From NCBI RefSeq assembly GCF_036088315.1, contig NZ_CP107996.1:1880501-1944500 (forward strand): a stretch of DNA of 64,000 nt. Reading direction: 5' to 3'. The notes under the pieces are model-generated. The model searched no databases. It had not been told where the DNA came from and worked only from the letters and a program-made list of their open reading frames with translations. Numbering within the stretch: position 1 is the first letter of the stretch; each line of letters begins with the position of its first letter. This document shows, piece by piece, positions 28,646 to 38,246 of the stretch. The stretch comes from Streptomyces sp. NBC_00344 (lineage in GTDB: Bacteria > Actinomycetota > Actinomycetes > Streptomycetales > Streptomycetaceae). Both the position numbers and the translations under genes were made by a program.

Positions 28646-29482
28646 TCAGCCCCGCGGGACCAGGGCCAGTTGCCGGGACTGGGCGACCAGACGGTCCGCG
28701 CTGTCCCAGATCTCCGCGTCCTCCTCGAGGAAACCGCCCGCGAGATTCCGCGTCACTATGGACACCCGGAGCGGCCCGGGCGCCGGCCGGCACCGGACAT
28801 GGGTGGTGAGTTCCACTGTCGGCACCCAGCCCTTGATGCCGAGCTCGAACGCGGTCGGCGGCAGCGCGTCCACCGCGAGCAGCAGGGAGACCGGGTCCGC
28901 GTCGCGGCCGTCCGCCAGCTCGAACCAGGCGCGCATCTCGCCCTTGCCCGAGGGTGCGCCGACGGCCCAGCCACAGGTGGCGGGGTCGAGCTTGAGCCGC
29001 AGCCGCTCGGTGATGGCGGCGGAGCCGGGGATCGGCGCGGGGCCGTCCTCGGAACCAAGGCAGTGCTCGATGGGCGGGATGGCGGGCGGCTTCGCCGTGG
29101 TGCGGACGTCGTCGGAGAGCGCGTCCAGGTCACCGTACGAGGCGAGCACCCTGATCCGTTCGACCTCGGTGCCGTCCTCGGTGTACTGGAAGAGCGATGC
29201 CTGGCCTGTCGAGAGGGTCCGTCCGCTGCGCACGGTCTGGACCCGGATGACCGCCCGGCCCGGGCCGGACGCCGAGAGGTAGTGCGCGGAGACCGAGAAG
29301 GGGTCCGGGTGCGGCAGTGCGTCACCGAGTGCCCGCCCGACCACGGCCAGCAGGTAACCGCCGTTGACCGCGCCGAAGATCGTCCAGCCTGCCGAGAGTT
29401 CGGCGTCGTACACGCCCTCTTCACGGAGGGTGACCGCGGTGTCGCGGTCGAACTCGCTGTTCGCGATGGATGCCTGTGCCAT
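28646..29482 (-). CDS. Acyl-CoA thioesterase family protein (TesB-like, double hotdog)
   Basis: 278 residues from ATG 29482. The N-terminal half has 'WTIFGAVNGGYLLAVVGRAL', 'DPFSVSAHYLSASGPGRAVI' and 'STGQASLFQYTEDGTEVERI', typical of one hotdog domain. The C-terminal half ('SLLLAVDALPPTAFELGIKG' and 'LTTHVRCRPAPGPLRV') forms a second. This arrangement is common in actinomycete TesB-like proteins, which hydrolyse acyl-CoA. Catalytic residues cannot be assigned with confidence. Confidence 0.85.
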   Translation of the reverse strand: MAQASIANSEFDRDTAVTLREEGVYDAELSAGWTIFGAVNGGYLLAVVGRALGDALPHPDPFSVSAHYLSASGPGRAVIRVQTVRSGRTLSTGQASLFQYTEDGTEVERIRVLASYGDLDALSDDVRTTAKPPAIPPIEHCLGSEDGPAPIPGSAAITERLRLKLDPATCGWAVGAPSGKGEMRAWFELADGRDADPVSLLLAVDALPPTAFELGIKGWVPTVELTTHVRCRPAPGPLRVSIVTRNLAGGFLEEDAEIWDSADRLVAQSRQLALVPRG

Positions 29483-29504
29483 GGAAGCACCGTACACCGC
29501 AATG

Positions 29505-30167
29505 TTACTCGTCGGTAGATAGGGCGGACGAGCGACGGTTCCAGGCGCGTGGGGCCCGCCAGTGGAAGCGCATCGCGAGCAGCCGCAGGATGAAGCAGGT
29601 GAGTGCGGCGAGGCCCCCGGTGGCGCCGGTCAGCAGGTCGAAGCGGATGAACAGGGCCACCATGCCCGCGCCCACCATCGCCGGAACCGCGTAGAGATCG
29701 CGGTCCCAGCGCACCAGCGAGGGCGTCTCGTTGGCGAGTACGTCGCGGAGCACACCGCCGCCTACGGCGGTGGCCAGCCCCAGCACGGCGGATGCGGTGA
29801 GCCCGAGTCCGTAGTCGTAGGCCTTGGTGGTGCCGGTCACACAGAAGAGCCCGAGCCCGGCCGCGTCGAAGACGTTCACCCCGACCTGGATCCGCTCCAC
29901 CTCGGGATGCAGGAAGAAGACCAGTGCGGCGGCGATCAGCGGGGTGACGAAATATCCCAGGTCGGTGAACGCGGCAGGCGGGACGGCACCGATCACGATG
30001 TCCCTGAACAGGCCTCCGCCCAGCGATGTGACCTCTGCGAACACCGCGATGCCGAAGACATCGAAGTTCTTGCGCACGGCGAGCAGCGCCCCGGAGATCG
30101 CGAAGACGAAGATCCCGGCGAGGTCGAGCGAATGCTGGACGGAGGCCTTGAAGAGTTCATGGAGCAC
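29505..30167 (-). CDS. TRIC/UPF0126 family membrane channel
   Basis: 220 residues with seven hydrophobic helices and an internal duplication: 'EVTSLGGGLFRDIVIGAVPP' in the first half and 'ATAVGGGVLRDVLANETPS' in the second. The two GGGxxRD motifs define the UPF0126 (YicG) family, which is related to trimeric intracellular cation channels. It is thought to form ion-conducting trimers. The ATG at 30167 is the family start. It lies immediately upstream of the thioesterase gene. Confidence 0.93.
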   Translation of the reverse strand: MLHELFKASVQHSLDLAGIFVFAISGALLAVRKNFDVFGIAVFAEVTSLGGGLFRDIVIGAVPPAAFTDLGYFVTPLIAAALVFFLHPEVERIQVGVNVFDAAGLGLFCVTGTTKAYDYGLGLTASAVLGLATAVGGGVLRDVLANETPSLVRWDRDLYAVPAMVGAGMVALFIRFDLLTGATGGLAALTCFILRLLAMRFHWRAPRAWNRRSSALSTDE

Positions 30168-30192
30168 CCGACAGTTGTACCTGTTCAGCGCC

Positions 30193-31584
30193 TTACAGCG
30201 CGGGCTTGCCCGTTGTGTGGACCCACTTGTCGAAGAGGTCGTCGAGCTGTTGTCCGGAGATCTTCTCGGCGAGTGCCTCGAACTCCTGTGTGTCGACGTT
30301 GCCGTAGCGGTGCGCCTTGGTCCAGGCGGGCAGCAGCTTGAAGAACGCCTTGTCCCCGATCCGCTCGCGGAGCACCTGGAGCGTCATCGCACCGCGTTGG
30401 TACACCGCGGACGCGAACATCGTGTCCCGCTGCGGGTCGTCGACCTGGGTCTGCCAGAAGGACGACGTGGCGGGACGTGAGGTGTAGCCGGCGAGGAAGG
30501 CGTCGTGCGCCGAGCGGGTGCCCCGGTGCTCGTCCCACAGCCACTGGGCGTAGGTGGCGAAACCCTCGTTGAGCCAGATGTTCTTCCACTGCTTCACCGA
30601 GACCGAGTCGCCGAACCACTGGTGGGCGAGTTCATGCACGATCGTCGACTCGTCGCGTACGGCCGAGTAACTGGGCTTGGACTGGGTCTCGAGCGAGAAA
30701 CCGGCCTGCGGCATGTCGTCGACCACGGCGCCGGTTTCCTCGAAGGGATAGGGGCCGAAGAGCTTGGACCAGTAGTCGGTGGCCTCGGCGGTGACCGCGT
30801 ACACATCGACTGCGTTGCTGTGGGACAGTACCGGGTCGATGGCCACGTATATGGGGGTGCCGGCCGGGGTGCGGCCGGTTTTGACGTCGAACTTCCCTAT
30901 GGAGGCGGTGGCGAGGTAGGTCGCCATCTGCTTGGACTCACGCCAGTGGGCAACCGTCGAACCGTGCGACGAACGGTTCGATATCAGGCGCCCGTTGGAC
31001 ACCCCCGTCAGTCCCTTGGGCGCCGTGATGGTGATGTCGAAGGCAGCCTTGTCGGACGGGTGGTCACTGGAGGGGAACCAGGTGGACGCGGCATTGGGTT
31101 CACAGGCGACGAACACGCCGTCGTCGGTCTTCATCCAGCCGTAGTCGGATCCGAAGACGATCGGCCCGCTGAGCGACTCCGGCACGCCGCCGTACACGAC
31201 CTCGACGGTGAAGGTACGGCCCTTGCGCAGGGCATCACGGGGATTGATGCGTATCTCGTCTGCGGAGCGGGTGAAACGGGCGGCCCTGCCGTTCACCTCG
31301 ACCGACGCGACGTCGAGCTTCTGCAGGTCGAGGTCGAACGAAGAGAGATTCTGAGTGGCGCGCGCGGTAATGGTGGTGTGGCCGTCGAGCCGGTCGGTAC
31401 CGGGGTTGTAGGCGATATCGAGGCCGTAATGCAGTGCGTCGAAACCGCCGTTGCCCAGCTCGGGGAAGTAGGGATCACCGATTCCGGCCGACCCGGACGA
31501 GGGGGCCGGAGCGGCTGCGATCAGACAGAAGGAGGCTGTGGCCGTGGCGAGGGCCGCCAGACGCGCCGAACGGGAGAGTGACAA
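30193..31584 (-). CDS. Secreted M1-family metallopeptidase
   Basis: 463 residues from the TTG at 31584, which has 'GAAGGGCAGACTC' upstream and yields a normal signal peptide (SLSRSARLAALATATASFCL, then APAPSSGSA). The zinc site is intact: 'STIVHELAHQWFGD' with the third ligand in 'LNEGFATYAQWLW'. The substrate loop, GAMEN in classical aminopeptidases, is here 'AGFSLETQSKPSY', a variant seen in related actinomycete enzymes. The protein lacks the large C-terminal domain of full-length M1 enzymes. It probably trims peptides outside the cell, near a peptide-uptake system encoded just upstream. Confidence 0.9.
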   Translation of the reverse strand: MSLSRSARLAALATATASFCLIAAAPAPSSGSAGIGDPYFPELGNGGFDALHYGLDIAYNPGTDRLDGHTTITARATQNLSSFDLDLQKLDVASVEVNGRAARFTRSADEIRINPRDALRKGRTFTVEVVYGGVPESLSGPIVFGSDYGWMKTDDGVFVACEPNAASTWFPSSDHPSDKAAFDITITAPKGLTGVSNGRLISNRSSHGSTVAHWRESKQMATYLATASIGKFDVKTGRTPAGTPIYVAIDPVLSHSNAVDVYAVTAEATDYWSKLFGPYPFEETGAVVDDMPQAGFSLETQSKPSYSAVRDESTIVHELAHQWFGDSVSVKQWKNIWLNEGFATYAQWLWDEHRGTRSAHDAFLAGYTSRPATSSFWQTQVDDPQRDTMFASAVYQRGAMTLQVLRERIGDKAFFKLLPAWTKAHRYGNVDTQEFEALAEKISGQQLDDLFDKWVHTTGKPAL

Positions 31585-31679
31585 GAGTCTGCCCTTCGTG
31601 CATGCACCATTGGTACGGACACACAGACTCTGCACTCCCCCGTATAGGCATGTGCATGACTTTGCCAAGTTGGCATGAC

Positions 31680-32921
31680 CTACTGCTCGGTCGGCTCCTC
31701 GGCCGCACCGTCGGTGGCCTCCTGCGGCGCCGCCTGGTCGGCAGCCCCTTCGGCGGGCTCCGCCTCGGCCGTGTCCTTGGTGATCGAGATCAGCTCGGCG
31801 GACTCACGTGCCTCCGGCAGCCTCTCCTCGCCCGGTACCTGGTCCGGCGCGTTCTCCGGGTGGTGGCAGGCCACCTGGTGCCCGGTCTTCAGCGCGACCA
31901 GCGGCGGCTCCTGCACCTTGCAGATCTCCGTCGCCTTCCAGCACCGGGTATGGAACCGGCAGCCGCTCGGCGGTGAGATCGGCGACGGTACATCGCCCTT
32001 GAGCAGGATCCGCTCGCTCTTGTCACCTTTGCGCCGGGGGTCGGGCACCGGTACGGCGGAGAGCAGCGCCTTGGTGTACGGGTGCATCGGCGACTCGTAG
32101 AGCGCCTTGCGGTCCGCGAGCTCGACGATCTTGCCGAGGTACATCACCGCGATACGGTCCGACACATGGCGGATGACCGACAGGTCGTGCGCGATGATCA
32201 CGTACGTCAGTCCGAGCTCGCTCTGCAGGTCGTCCAGAAGGTTGACCACCTGCGCCTGGATCGACACGTCCAGCGCCGAGACCGGCTCGTCGGCCACGAC
32301 CAGCTTGGGCCGCAGGGCGAGCGCCCGGGCGATGCCGATGCGCTGACGCTGGCCGCCGGAGAACTCGTGCGGGTAGCGGTTGTAGTGCTCGGGGCTGAGG
32401 CCCACGAGCTCGAGGAGGCCCTGGACCTCCTTCTTGACGCCACCGTCCGGCTCGACACCCTGCAGCTTGAACGGCGCCGAGACGATCGTGCCGATCGTGT
32501 GACGGGGGTTCAGCGAGGAGTACGGGTCCTGGAAGATCATCTGGACGTCACGCCGCATCGGGCGCATCTGTCCCGCAGTGACGTGCGTGATGTCCCGGCC
32601 CTCGAACTCGACCTTGCCGCCGGTCGGTTCGATCAGCCGGGTGATCAGCCGGCCCATGGTCGACTTGCCGCAGCCCGACTCACCGACCACGCCCAGCGTC
32701 TCGCCGGGACGGACGTCGAAGGAGATCCCGTCGACCGCCTTGACCGCCCCCGACTGGCGCCCGAGCAGCCCCTTGCGGATGGGGAAGTGCTTGACCAGCC
32801 CTTCGACCTTCAGCAGCGGCTCCGGCGAACCGGCCGCCTGCCCCGGAATCGCCTTCTCCGCGGCCTTGCCGGCCTTCGGGGCGCTCGCGGCCTTCTCGGT
32901 GTTCTCGCTCTTGTCGCTCAC
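31680..32921 (-). CDS. Oligopeptide ABC transporter ATPase (OppF-like)
   Basis: 413 residues. ABC motifs: Walker A '[17 protein letters not shown]', Q-loop '[12 protein letters not shown]', signature '[18 protein letters not shown]' and Walker B '[16 protein letters not shown]'. The C-terminal oligopeptide domain has cysteines in '[20 protein letters not shown]'. The N-terminus (about 35 residues, Ala/Lys/Glu) and C-terminus (about 45 residues, acidic) are longer than usual and probably disordered. The GTG start overlaps the stop of the preceding ATPase gene as GTGA. It is the last gene of the operon. Confidence 0.95.
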   Translation of the reverse strand: MSDKSENTEKAASAPKAGKAAEKAIPGQAAGSPEPLLKVEGLVKHFPIRKGLLGRQSGAVKAVDGISFDVRPGETLGVVGESGCGKSTMGRLITRLIEPTGGKVEFEGRDITHVTAGQMRPMRRDVQMIFQDPYSSLNPRHTIGTIVSAPFKLQGVEPDGGVKKEVQGLLELVGLSPEHYNRYPHEFSGGQRQRIGIARALALRPKLVVADEPVSALDVSIQAQVVNLLDDLQSELGLTYVIIAHDLSVIRHVSDRIAVMYLGKIVELADRKALYESPMHPYTKALLSAVPVPDPRRKGDKSERILLKGDVPSPISPPSGCRFHTRCWKATEICKVQEPPLVALKTGHQVACHHPENAPDQVPGEERLPEARESAELISITKDTAEAEPAEGAADQAAPQEATDGAAEEPTEQ

Positions 32922-34009
32922 AGCTTCGGCGCAATCTCTTCGGTCCAGATGCGGGTCCGCTCATCCTGCGGCATGTGGCAGGCCGAGAAGTGGCCGCTGC
33001 TGACTTGCTGCAGCTCCGGGCGTGTGGTGCGGGTGATGTTGTCCTTGGGTATGTCCGCGTAGGGACAGCGCGGGTTGAAGGCGCAGCCGCCCGGGATGTT
33101 GATGAGGCTCGGCGGCGAACCCTTGACCGGGATGAGCCGGTCGGTCTCCTCCTTGTCGATGCGCGGCATCGACGTCAGCAGACCCCAGGTGTAGGGGTGC
33201 TGCGGCTCGTAGAAGACCTGCTCGGCCGTACCGCGTTCGATGCAGCGGCCGCCGTACATCACCAGCAGCTCGTCGGCCATCTCGGCGACGACACCCAGGT
33301 CGTGCGTGATCATGATGACCGCCGAGCCGAACTCCTTCTGCAGATCCCTGATCAGGTCGAGGATCTGTGCCTGGACGGTGACGTCCAGCGCAGTCGTCGG
33401 CTCGTCCGCGATCAGCAGCTCGGGGTTGTTCACCAGGGACATCGCGATCATCGCGCGCTGCCGCATACCACCGGAGAACTCGTGCGGGTACGAGTCCACC
33501 CGCTTGCCTGGCTCGGGGATCCCGACCCGGTCGAGCATCTCCACGGCACGTGCGCGGGCGACCTTCTTGGTGACCTTGTGGTGGACCCGGTAGGCCTCCA
33601 CGATCTGCGCACCGACCGAGTAGTAGGGGTGCATGGCGGAGAGCGGGTCCTGGAAGATCATGGCCATCTTCCGGCCACGCAACCGGCGCACATGGTCGGG
33701 GTCGGCGCCGATCAGCTCTTCGCCGTCCAGCCAGACCTCCCCGGAGACACGGGCGTTCGCCGAGCGGTGCAGGCCCATCACGCCGAGCGAGGTCACCGAC
33801 TTGCCGGAACCCGACTCGCCCACGATACCGAGGGTCTGTCCGGCCTTGACGTCGAAGCTGACGCCGTCGACCGACTTCACCAGGCCGTCATCGGTGTTGA
33901 AGTGGACGCGCAGGTCGCGTACGGAGAGGAAGGCCTCATCGGTGCCGGTGGTCCGGGCGGCCACGGGCTCACCCGGCGCCGCGGACTTTTCCTTGGAAAC
34001 CTCGCTCAC
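32918..34009 (-). CDS. Oligopeptide ABC transporter ATPase (OppD-like)
   Basis: 363 residues from a GTG that overlaps the permease stop codon (GTGA) with 'GTGAGGTACTC' upstream. Motifs: Walker A '[17 protein letters not shown]', Q-loop '[13 protein letters not shown]', signature '[20 protein letters not shown]', Walker B '[16 protein letters not shown]'. The C-terminal region has '[20 protein letters not shown]', the solute-specific OppD extension. An N-terminal segment of about 30 residues precedes the ABC core. It forms a heterodimer with the downstream ATPase. Confidence 0.95.
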   Translation of the reverse strand: MSEVSKEKSAAPGEPVAARTTGTDEAFLSVRDLRVHFNTDDGLVKSVDGVSFDVKAGQTLGIVGESGSGKSVTSLGVMGLHRSANARVSGEVWLDGEELIGADPDHVRRLRGRKMAMIFQDPLSAMHPYYSVGAQIVEAYRVHHKVTKKVARARAVEMLDRVGIPEPGKRVDSYPHEFSGGMRQRAMIAMSLVNNPELLIADEPTTALDVTVQAQILDLIRDLQKEFGSAVIMITHDLGVVAEMADELLVMYGGRCIERGTAEQVFYEPQHPYTWGLLTSMPRIDKEETDRLIPVKGSPPSLINIPGGCAFNPRCPYADIPKDNITRTTRPELQQVSSGHFSACHMPQDERTRIWTEEIAPKL

Positions 34010-35016
34010 GAGTACCTCACCCTGGGGTCGATGGCGGCGTACACCAGGTCGACCAGCAGATTGCAGACGACGATGAAGAATGCGGCGACCAGGGTCACGC
34101 CCATGACGATCGGCAGGTCGTTCTCCTGGACACCCTTGACCGCGTAGGCGCCGAGTCCCGGGAACGAGAACACCTGCTCGGTGATGAGAGCGCCACCGAT
34201 CAGCAGACCGAAGTCCATGCCGAAGATGGTGACGATCGGGGTGAGCGCGGCCCGCAGACCGTGCTTGCCGACGACCTTGCTCTCCTTGAGGCCCTTGGCC
34301 CGGGCCGTACGGATGTAGTCCTCGCCCATGGTCTCCAGCATCCCGGCCCTGGTGAGCCGGGCGTAGAGCGCCGAGTACAGGAAGGCGAGTGAGCACCAGG
34401 GGATCAGCAGGTTCCAGGCCCATTCGGCCGGGTTGTCGGAGAAGGCGACGTAGTTGACGCCGTCCCAGATCGGCCACTGAACGGTGAAGATGCCCAGTGC
34501 CAGCATGCCGGTGAAGAAGATCGGGAGGGAGACGCCGGCGAGGGCGACACCCATGAAGAAGCGGTCGATGATGGTGCCCCGCTTCAGCGCGGAGGCCACG
34601 CCGGTCGCGACACCGGTGACCAGCCAGATCACCGCGGCACCGATGGCCAGCGAGAAGGTGACCGGGATACGCGAGGTGATCTGCGGCCACACCTCGGCGT
34701 GCTGCTTGAAGGAGAAGCCGAAGCACGGCGCCGAGCAGTGCGAGACCTCGGGGCCGAACTTGTAGTCGGCTCCGACGACGATCTGCTTGATGAAGTTCCA
34801 GTACTGGACGTACAGCGGGTGGTTGAAGCCCAGGTTCTCCTTGACAGCGGCGATGGAGTCCTTGTTGGCGTCCTTGCCCACGTACTGGGCGGCCAGGGAA
34901 TCCATCGACTGTCCGGCGAGCCGGGGTACGAGGAAGAAGATCGCGAAGGTGACTGCGCTCACGATCAGCAGCAGCAGCACCGCGCCGAAGACGCGTCGGA
35001 TGATGTACGCAGCCAC
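34006..35016 (-). CDS. Oligopeptide ABC transporter permease (OppB-like)
   Basis: 336 residues with six helices. The N-terminal signature 'MAAYIIRRVFGAVLLLLIVS' and the EAA loop 'YIRTARAKGLKESKVVGKHG' are typical of OppB/DppB. The long first extracytoplasmic loop includes paired cysteines in 'SHCSAPCFGFSF', which is unusual for the family and could form a disulfide. The gene is third in the operon, 109 bases after the binding-protein gene and overlapping the ATPase gene downstream. Confidence 0.95.
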   Translation of the reverse strand: MAAYIIRRVFGAVLLLLIVSAVTFAIFFLVPRLAGQSMDSLAAQYVGKDANKDSIAAVKENLGFNHPLYVQYWNFIKQIVVGADYKFGPEVSHCSAPCFGFSFKQHAEVWPQITSRIPVTFSLAIGAAVIWLVTGVATGVASALKRGTIIDRFFMGVALAGVSLPIFFTGMLALGIFTVQWPIWDGVNYVAFSDNPAEWAWNLLIPWCSLAFLYSALYARLTRAGMLETMGEDYIRTARAKGLKESKVVGKHGLRAALTPIVTIFGMDFGLLIGGALITEQVFSFPGLGAYAVKGVQENDLPIVMGVTLVAAFFIVVCNLLVDLVYAAIDPRVRYS

Positions 35017-35125
35017 AGCATTCCGGCCCCGGGCCCGCCGGGCGGGCGGCTCCCTCGTGGGGAGCGCCCGGCCCGGCGGACACCGAAGCCTTCACCTGCC
35101 TTTCGAACTTAGCGGGGGCCCGGGA

Positions 35126-36883
35126 TTACTTGTTGGAGCCCATCAGCAGGTAGTCGTACATGCCGAGGTAGGCCTGGGTGACCGTGACGTTGGTCGCGGA
35201 CGTGGGCCGGAACAGCAGGTTCTTGCGGTAGATCAGCGGCACGGCCGAGGCCTCGTCGGCGATGGCCTTGTCGACGTCGCCCCAGGTCTTGGCACGCGCG
35301 GCGTCGTCGGTGTTGCCGATGCCCTGGTTGAGGAGCTTGTTGACCTTCGGGTCGTTCAGCTCCTGGACGTTGTTGCCACCGGACGGCTTGATGGCCGAGC
35401 CGTTGGCGATCTGGTCCAGGAAGCCGAAGCCGGTGGGCCAGTCGGCGCCCCACGCAGTCATGATCATGCCGAGCTTGTGCGAGTGCACGTAGCTCGGGTT
35501 ACCCGCGAAGTTCTGGAAGTACTTGCCGGCCGGGAAGGACTTGATCTCGGCGTTGACGCCGATCTTCTTCAGCGAGGCCTGAACCGCGGTCACCATGGAC
35601 ATCTCGGCGGGACGGTCCGAGCGGGCCGAGATGTTGGTGGAGAAGCCCTTGGGCTTGCCACACGCCTTCAGCTCCGCCTTGGCCTTGGCGACATCGCCCT
35701 TGTTTCCGGCGGACGGGTACTGGTCGAACTTGGTGTACCCGTTGACCGTCGGAGGCAGCAGCGTCGTGGCGACGTCACCCTTGGGGTCACCGCCCTGCGC
35801 GGCCTGGACGGACGCCTTGTCGATACCCCACTGCACGGCCTTGCGGCAGTGGACGTTGTCGAACGGGGCGACGTGCAGGTTGAGACCGATGTACGAGGTG
35901 GCACCCGCGTACGAGTCGTCGGTCTGCTTCTTGTACTTCGACTCGGTGAGCACCTTCGGCTGGTTGGCCGGGGCGACACCGGTACCCGAGGCGTCAACCG
36001 AGAGGTTGTCCGCCATCAGGTCGTTGTCGACCGTCTCCTGCTTGACCTTGAACCGGATGCTGATCTTGTCCGGAAGGGCCTTGCGGTTGGGGTCGGTCTT
36101 GGCGTCCCAGTTCGGGTTGCGGACGAGGGTCGCGCCCTTGCCCTCCTCGTAGGACTGGAACTTGTACGGGCCCGACGAGACCATCTTCTTGACGTAGTCG
36201 GCGCCCTTGTCCTTCGCGGCGGGCACCGGCGCGGTCTGCGAGAACGTCGCCAGGTAGTCGAAGTCCGCGAACGCGTCCTTCAGCTTGAAGACGATCGTGC
36301 TGTCGTCCGGCGTCTCGATGGAGGAGATGCCGTCGGGGTTCTTGTCCTTGTACGGACCCTTGTACTTGTCGCCGCCGATGAGGTGCGCCTTGAAGTACGT
36401 CGGGCCGTTGGACAGCGCCTCGGGGGCGAAGTTCGACCGCTCGACGGCGTACTTGACGTCCTTCGAGGTGATCGGCGTGCCGTCGTCGTACTTCAGACCC
36501 TTGCGGAGGTGGTACGTCCAGGTCTTGGCACCGTCACTCGGCTTGCCCAGGCCGTCGGCGAGGTCGGGGACGACGGTGAGGCCGTCCTTGCCCGCTGCCG
36601 GCTTGAACGTCGTGAGCGTGCGGCCGTACAGGCGGGAGAAGTTCTGCACCCAGCCGTAGTACGTGTTGCCCGGGTCGAGCGAGTCGGCCTCGTCGGACAG
36701 CGCCAGGGACAGGGTGCCGCCCTTCTTGTCGCTCTTGTTGACGACCGAGGTCAGTGCGGCGTCGGTGGCTCCGGAGCCCCCCTTGCCACCGCCGTCGTTG
36801 TCCTTGGAGCCGCCGCATGCGGTTGCCCCCAGTGCAAGCGCCACAGCTGTGGCGACCACAACTGTCGCTTTATTGGTCTTCAC
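35126..36883 (-). CDS. Oligopeptide-binding lipoprotein (SBP family 5)
   Basis: 585 residues from GTG 36883. A lipoprotein signal ends at Cys23 in 'ALALGATACGG', followed by a Gly/Asp/Lys linker. The family 5 fold is shown by 'LDPGNTYYGWVQNFSRLYGR' near the N-terminus, 'VVPDLADGLGKPSDGAKTWT' and 'HLRKGLKYDDGTPITSKDVK'. It captures peptides outside the membrane and delivers them to the two permeases. Placed between the two permease genes, as in the Streptomyces bldK operon, although this locus is probably the paralogous system. Confidence 0.95.
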   Translation of the reverse strand: MKTNKATVVVATAVALALGATACGGSKDNDGGGKGGSGATDAALTSVVNKSDKKGGTLSLALSDEADSLDPGNTYYGWVQNFSRLYGRTLTTFKPAAGKDGLTVVPDLADGLGKPSDGAKTWTYHLRKGLKYDDGTPITSKDVKYAVERSNFAPEALSNGPTYFKAHLIGGDKYKGPYKDKNPDGISSIETPDDSTIVFKLKDAFADFDYLATFSQTAPVPAAKDKGADYVKKMVSSGPYKFQSYEEGKGATLVRNPNWDAKTDPNRKALPDKISIRFKVKQETVDNDLMADNLSVDASGTGVAPANQPKVLTESKYKKQTDDSYAGATSYIGLNLHVAPFDNVHCRKAVQWGIDKASVQAAQGGDPKGDVATTLLPPTVNGYTKFDQYPSAGNKGDVAKAKAELKACGKPKGFSTNISARSDRPAEMSMVTAVQASLKKIGVNAEIKSFPAGKYFQNFAGNPSYVHSHKLGMIMTAWGADWPTGFGFLDQIANGSAIKPSGGNNVQELNDPKVNKLLNQGIGNTDDAARAKTWGDVDKAIADEASAVPLIYRKNLLFRPTSATNVTVTQAYLGMYDYLLMGSNK

Positions 36884-36908
36884 CTGAGGAAACCCCCTCA
36901 ATCGTTGG

Positions 36909-37907
36909 TTACTTGCTGCGAGGGTCGAGCGCATCGCGCAAACCGTCGCCGAGCAGGTTGAACGCCAGGACCGTAATGAAGATCGCCAGGCCCGGCACGA
37001 TCATGTACTGCGGATCCGCCTCGTAGATGTCGCTCGCGTTACTGAGCATCTGGCCCCAGGAGGCCTGCGGCGGAGCGATACCGACGCCGAGGAAGCTGAG
37101 GCCCGCCTCGAACAGGATGTTCGTCGGGATCATCAGGGTCGCGTAGACCAGAATCGGCGCGACGAGGTTGGGCAGCAGTTCGCGGAAGAGAATGAACGGG
37201 CCGCGCGCACCGAGGCTCTTGGCCGCTTCGACGAACTCCCTGTTGCGCAGAGTCAGCGTCTGGGCCCGCACGATCCGGCCCATGTACGGCCAGCTGAAGA
37301 ATCCGATCACGAAGATCAGCACACTGATCCGCAAGGGCAGTCCGCTGAGCCCGAACGCGCCGTCCTGCAGCGAGGCCGAGATCGAGATGGCGAAGAGCAG
37401 AAGCGGGAAGGCCAGGAAGGTGTCCATGGTCCTGCTGATGAGGGTGTCCACGAAACCGCCGTAGTAGCCGGCCACGACGCCGAAGAACACGCCGATGAGC
37501 ACCGCGAGCAGCGTCGCACCTCCCGCGACGAGCAGCGAGACCCAGGACCCCTCGATGATGCGGGTCAGCAGATCGCGCCCGTACTGCGGGTCGACGCCGA
37601 GCGGATGGGACCAACTCATGCCGCCCCAAGCACCCTTGGGCCTGAGGAGAGCCGGGTCGATCAGATCCTGGTGGAACTTGTTCGGGTCGAGGCCGAATAT
37701 CCACTGAATGGGCTTGGAGAGGATGGCAAGCAGGACCAGCATGATCACGATGACGCCGCCCGCGACGGCCACCTTGTCGCGCTTGAAGCGCGTCCAGGCG
37801 ATCCGGCTGAGCGAACGGCCCTCGATCTGGCTCTGCTTGGCCCCCGTGAGTATTGCCTCCGGCTGCGCTTCGGCAGTCGCTCCGGTGGTCTCGATCGGTG
37901 CGGTCAC
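36909..37907 (-). CDS. Oligopeptide ABC transporter permease (OppC-like)
   Basis: 332 residues from GTG 37907 ('GGGAGGGGTCAAAGGCACT' upstream). About 45 polar residues precede the first helix ('VAVAGGVIVIMLVLLAILS'). 'HPLGVDPQYGRDLLTRIIEG' is the OppC/DppC hallmark, the EAA loop is 'REFVEAAKSLGARGPFILFR', and the end is 'NLLGDGLRDALDPR'. It is the first gene of the operon, 25 bases before the binding-protein gene. Confidence 0.95.
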   Translation of the reverse strand: MTAPIETTGATAEAQPEAILTGAKQSQIEGRSLSRIAWTRFKRDKVAVAGGVIVIMLVLLAILSKPIQWIFGLDPNKFHQDLIDPALLRPKGAWGGMSWSHPLGVDPQYGRDLLTRIIEGSWVSLLVAGGATLLAVLIGVFFGVVAGYYGGFVDTLISRTMDTFLAFPLLLFAISISASLQDGAFGLSGLPLRISVLIFVIGFFSWPYMGRIVRAQTLTLRNREFVEAAKSLGARGPFILFRELLPNLVAPILVYATLMIPTNILFEAGLSFLGVGIAPPQASWGQMLSNASDIYEADPQYMIVPGLAIFITVLAFNLLGDGLRDALDPRSK

Positions 37908-38246
37908 AGTGCCTTTGACCCCTCCCGGCCGGCGGTGGCCGGCCCGTACCTGCCGCGGTGGCGGCTGCTGTGCATCAAGCGCATCGGGTGATGCCACTGA
38001 GCTGAAGTGACGGAAGTTGCGTGTAGACGCGTCGCGCAAGGGCACGACGATGCTCTTTAGCGGGGAGTCTTCATTGCGGTTGTGATCACCCGCCAGACCT
38101 GACGGTGAATGTTTGCGCAACCGTGATGCGGGCAACAGCGTTCCGTTATCCGGACGAGAAGAACCTCTGAGCGGAAAAATTCGACATCAACCCGCCAGAG
38201 CGGACATGACGCCCAACAGGCCTTATGAGCCCCTGAATCGGGACGC
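37908..38246. other. Intergenic region upstream of the peptide-transporter operon
   Basis: About 340 bases, with A+T content above the surroundings between 38000 and 38200, consistent with the promoter of the operon. It contains a TTGCGCAA palindrome near 38113. I could not define a promoter with confidence and see no gene. Confidence 0.45.

Noticed and set aside
34010..35095. N-terminal extension of the OppD gene through the permease gene
   Set aside because: It would read the permease out of frame; the GTG at 34009 with a ribosome binding site is the real start.
34787..36961. 724-codon plus-strand frame opposite the peptide-binding lipoprotein
   Set aside because: It mirrors the coding gene, has a Val/Arg/Leu-rich translation and no domain; the lipoprotein on the other strand is certain.
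31680..37907. Identification of the transporter as bldK itself
   Set aside because: Gene order fits, but the neighbouring serine/glycine genes point to the paralogous locus, and sequence alone does not decide.
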